Assembly: GCA_007131945.1 (NCBI GenBank)
Contig: SLPP01000063.1
Span: 1-7,865 of the forward strand
Direction: 5' to 3'
Origin: Paracoccaceae bacterium
GTDB taxonomy: Bacteria > Pseudomonadota > Alphaproteobacteria > Rhodobacterales > Rhodobacteraceae
DNA length: 7,865 bases
In this document: piece after piece, positions 6,507 through 7,865 of the stretch
How positions within the stretch are numbered: the first letter of the stretch is position 1
How the letters are laid out: every line of letters begins with the position of its first letter
Made by a program: the position numbers and the translations under genes
Notes under the pieces: model-generated
Database searches by the model: none
Seen by the model: the letters and a program-made list of their open reading frames with translations, nothing else
Told to the model about the DNA's origin: nothing

Positions 6507-7811
6507 ATGAAGATGACCCGACTGGCCGCAGCCCTTGCGGTCACCATGACCGCAGCGGCGCCGGCCATTGCCCAGACGCTGCACTTTCCGATGCTCAACT
6601 ACCGCACCGGCCCCTTCGCGCCGGGCGGCATCCCCTTCGCCGACGGCTACCAGGACTACCTGACGCTGATCAACGAGCGCGACGGCGGCATCGGCGGCGT
6701 GCCGATCCGGATGAGCGAATGCGAGACCGCCTACGCCACCGACCGCGGGGTCGAATGCTACATGGCGGTGCGCGGCGACAACCCGCTGGTGATCCAGCCG
6801 CTCTCGACCGGCATCACCTACGCGCTGATCCCGCGCACGATGGAAGACCAGATCCCGATGCACACGATGGGCTACGGCCGCACCTCGGCGGTGAACGGCG
6901 AGGTCTTCAACTGGACCTTCAACTATCCCGGCACCTACTGGGACGGGGCCAGCGTGATCATCAACTACCTGCTCGAGGAGAATGACGGCTCGCTCGACGG
7001 CAAGAAGATCGTGCTGCTCTATCACAACTCGGCCTACGGGCGCGAGCCGATCCCGACGCTGACCCGGCTCTCCGAGCGGCTCGGCTACGAGTTCATCACC
7101 ATCGGCGTCGACAGCCCCGGCCAGGAACAGGGCAGCCAGTGGCTGCAGATCCGCCGCGAACGGCCCGACTACGTGCTGATGTGGGGCTGGGGAGTGATGA
7201 ACTCAACCGCCGTGCAGGAAGCCGCCAACATCCGCTTCCCGATGGAGAACTTCATCGGCGTCTGGTGGTCGGGCTCGGAGCAGGACGTGCGGCCCGCGGG
7301 CGCTGGCGCGCATGGCTACAAGTCGCTGGCGATGCACGGCACCGGGCGCGACTATCCGATCTATGACGACATCCAGACCTATGTCGTGGATCGCGGCCGC
7401 GCGGCCGGCACCGGCGACGAGATCGGCACCGTGCTCTACTCGCGCGGGATGTATGCCGCGATGCTGGCGGTCGAGGCCGCGCGCACCGCGCAGGAGATCC
7501 ACGGCGTGGCCGCGATCACCCCGGCGATGATGCGCGACGGGATGGCCAACCTGGTGATGACCGAGGAGCGCATGGCCGAGCTTGGCCTGCCCGGCTTCGG
7601 CCCCGAATTCGAGGTTTCCTGCCAGAACCACGGCGGCACCGGTGCCGGTCTCATCCAGCAGTGGGACGCCAATGAGCAGCAGTGGAACCTGATCACCGAC
7701 TGGATCCTGCCGGATCGCGAGATGATCATGGAGATGGTGATGGAGGACTCGCTGGCCTATGCCGCCGAGAACGAGATCACCCCGCAGTGCCTGGAGCGTT
7801 CGGGCGGCTGA
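6507..7811 (+). CDS. Periplasmic substrate-binding protein of a Liv/HAAT-type ABC importer
   Basis: This protein is expected to bind the substrate in the periplasm and deliver it to the LivH/LivM pair. The start is placed at 6507 because the in-frame ATG at 6492 lies on the ribosome site; this gives 434 residues. A signal peptide is clear: MKMTR, a hydrophobic Ala/Leu/Val stretch, then AIA before Gln23, so signal peptidase I would probably cut after residue 22. There is no lipobox. The mature protein has the type I binding-protein (Peripla_BP_6-like) layout, beginning FPMLNYRTGPFAPGGIPFADG, with NERDGGIGG and HNSAYGRE landmarks. At about 412 mature residues it is longer than the roughly 345 of classic LivK/LivJ. 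Four cysteines (C72, C84, C372, C428) could form disulfides. It seems to belong to an uncharacterised subgroup, so the ligand is unknown; context suggests an acid that the upstream ligase can activate. Confidence 0.92.
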   Translation: MKMTRLAAALAVTMTAAAPAIAQTLHFPMLNYRTGPFAPGGIPFADGYQDYLTLINERDGGIGGVPIRMSECETAYATDRGVECYMAVRGDNPLVIQPLSTGITYALIPRTMEDQIPMHTMGYGRTSAVNGEVFNWTFNYPGTYWDGASVIINYLLEENDGSLDGKKIVLLYHNSAYGREPIPTLTRLSERLGYEFITIGVDSPGQEQGSQWLQIRRERPDYVLMWGWGVMNSTAVQEAANIRFPMENFIGVWWSGSEQDVRPAGAGAHGYKSLAMHGTGRDYPIYDDIQTYVVDRGRAAGTGDEIGTVLYSRGMYAAMLAVEAARTAQEIHGVAAITPAMMRDGMANLVMTEERMAELGLPGFGPEFEVSCQNHGGTGAGLIQQWDANEQQWNLITDWILPDREMIMEMVMEDSLAYAAENEITPQCLERSGG

Positions 7812-7827
7812 CCCGAACCGCAACTCC

Positions 7828-7855
7828 GGCGGGCGCGGCCGAGGTCGCGCCCGCC
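7828..7855 (+). terminator. GC hairpin downstream of the binding-protein gene
   Basis: GGCGGGCGCG (7828-7837) and CGCGCCCGCC (7846-7855) form a perfect 10-bp stem with an 8-base loop, starting 16 bases after the TGA. The following bases (ACCCCGACCC) contain no T-run. It may terminate the operon, or protect the 3' end of the binding-protein message while allowing read-through to genes further right. Confidence 0.55.
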
Positions 7856-7865
7856 ACCCCGACCC

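Noticed and set aside
1..7865. tRNA, rRNA, CRISPR, insertion sequence or phage signatures
   Set aside because: No cloverleaf-like sequence, spaced repeat array, transposase motif or flanking duplication was noticed on either strand.

Overview
The window is GC-rich, densely packed DNA of the type seen in alphaproteobacteria, most likely a Rhodobacterales-like organism. That placement rests on base composition, strong GGAGG-type ribosome sites and general protein character, and is an inference. No mobile elements, tRNAs, rRNAs or CRISPR arrays are visible. There are two transcription units diverging from a shared intergenic region at 1088-1284.

Left part (1-1087): a 300-residue cation diffusion facilitator lies on the minus strand. 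It keeps essentially every zinc-site residue of Escherichia coli FieF/YiiP at nearly the same positions. Downstream of its stop, at the window edge (1-184), is a very GC-rich stretch with several hairpins, possibly a terminator region or a dispersed intergenic element.

Right part (1285-7811, plus strand): six tightly spaced genes look like one operon. In order they are a long-chain-type acyl-CoA synthetase (AMP-binding enzyme), an 87-residue three-helix membrane protein overlapping it by ATGA, a LivG-type ATPase, LivH-type and LivM-type permeases, and a periplasmic type I substrate-binding protein. A perfect 10-bp GC hairpin follows the last gene. The usual second ATPase (LivF) is not in the window and may lie beyond the right edge.

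The natural reading is an uptake-and-activation module. The binding protein captures a carboxylate in the periplasm, LivGHM (with a LivF) moves it in, and the ligase traps it as a CoA thioester. The substrate cannot be read from the sequence; a fatty, dicarboxylic or aromatic acid would fit the ligase, while amino acids would fit only the transporter. The small membrane protein has no function I recognise and is the least explained part of the module. All genes look intact.
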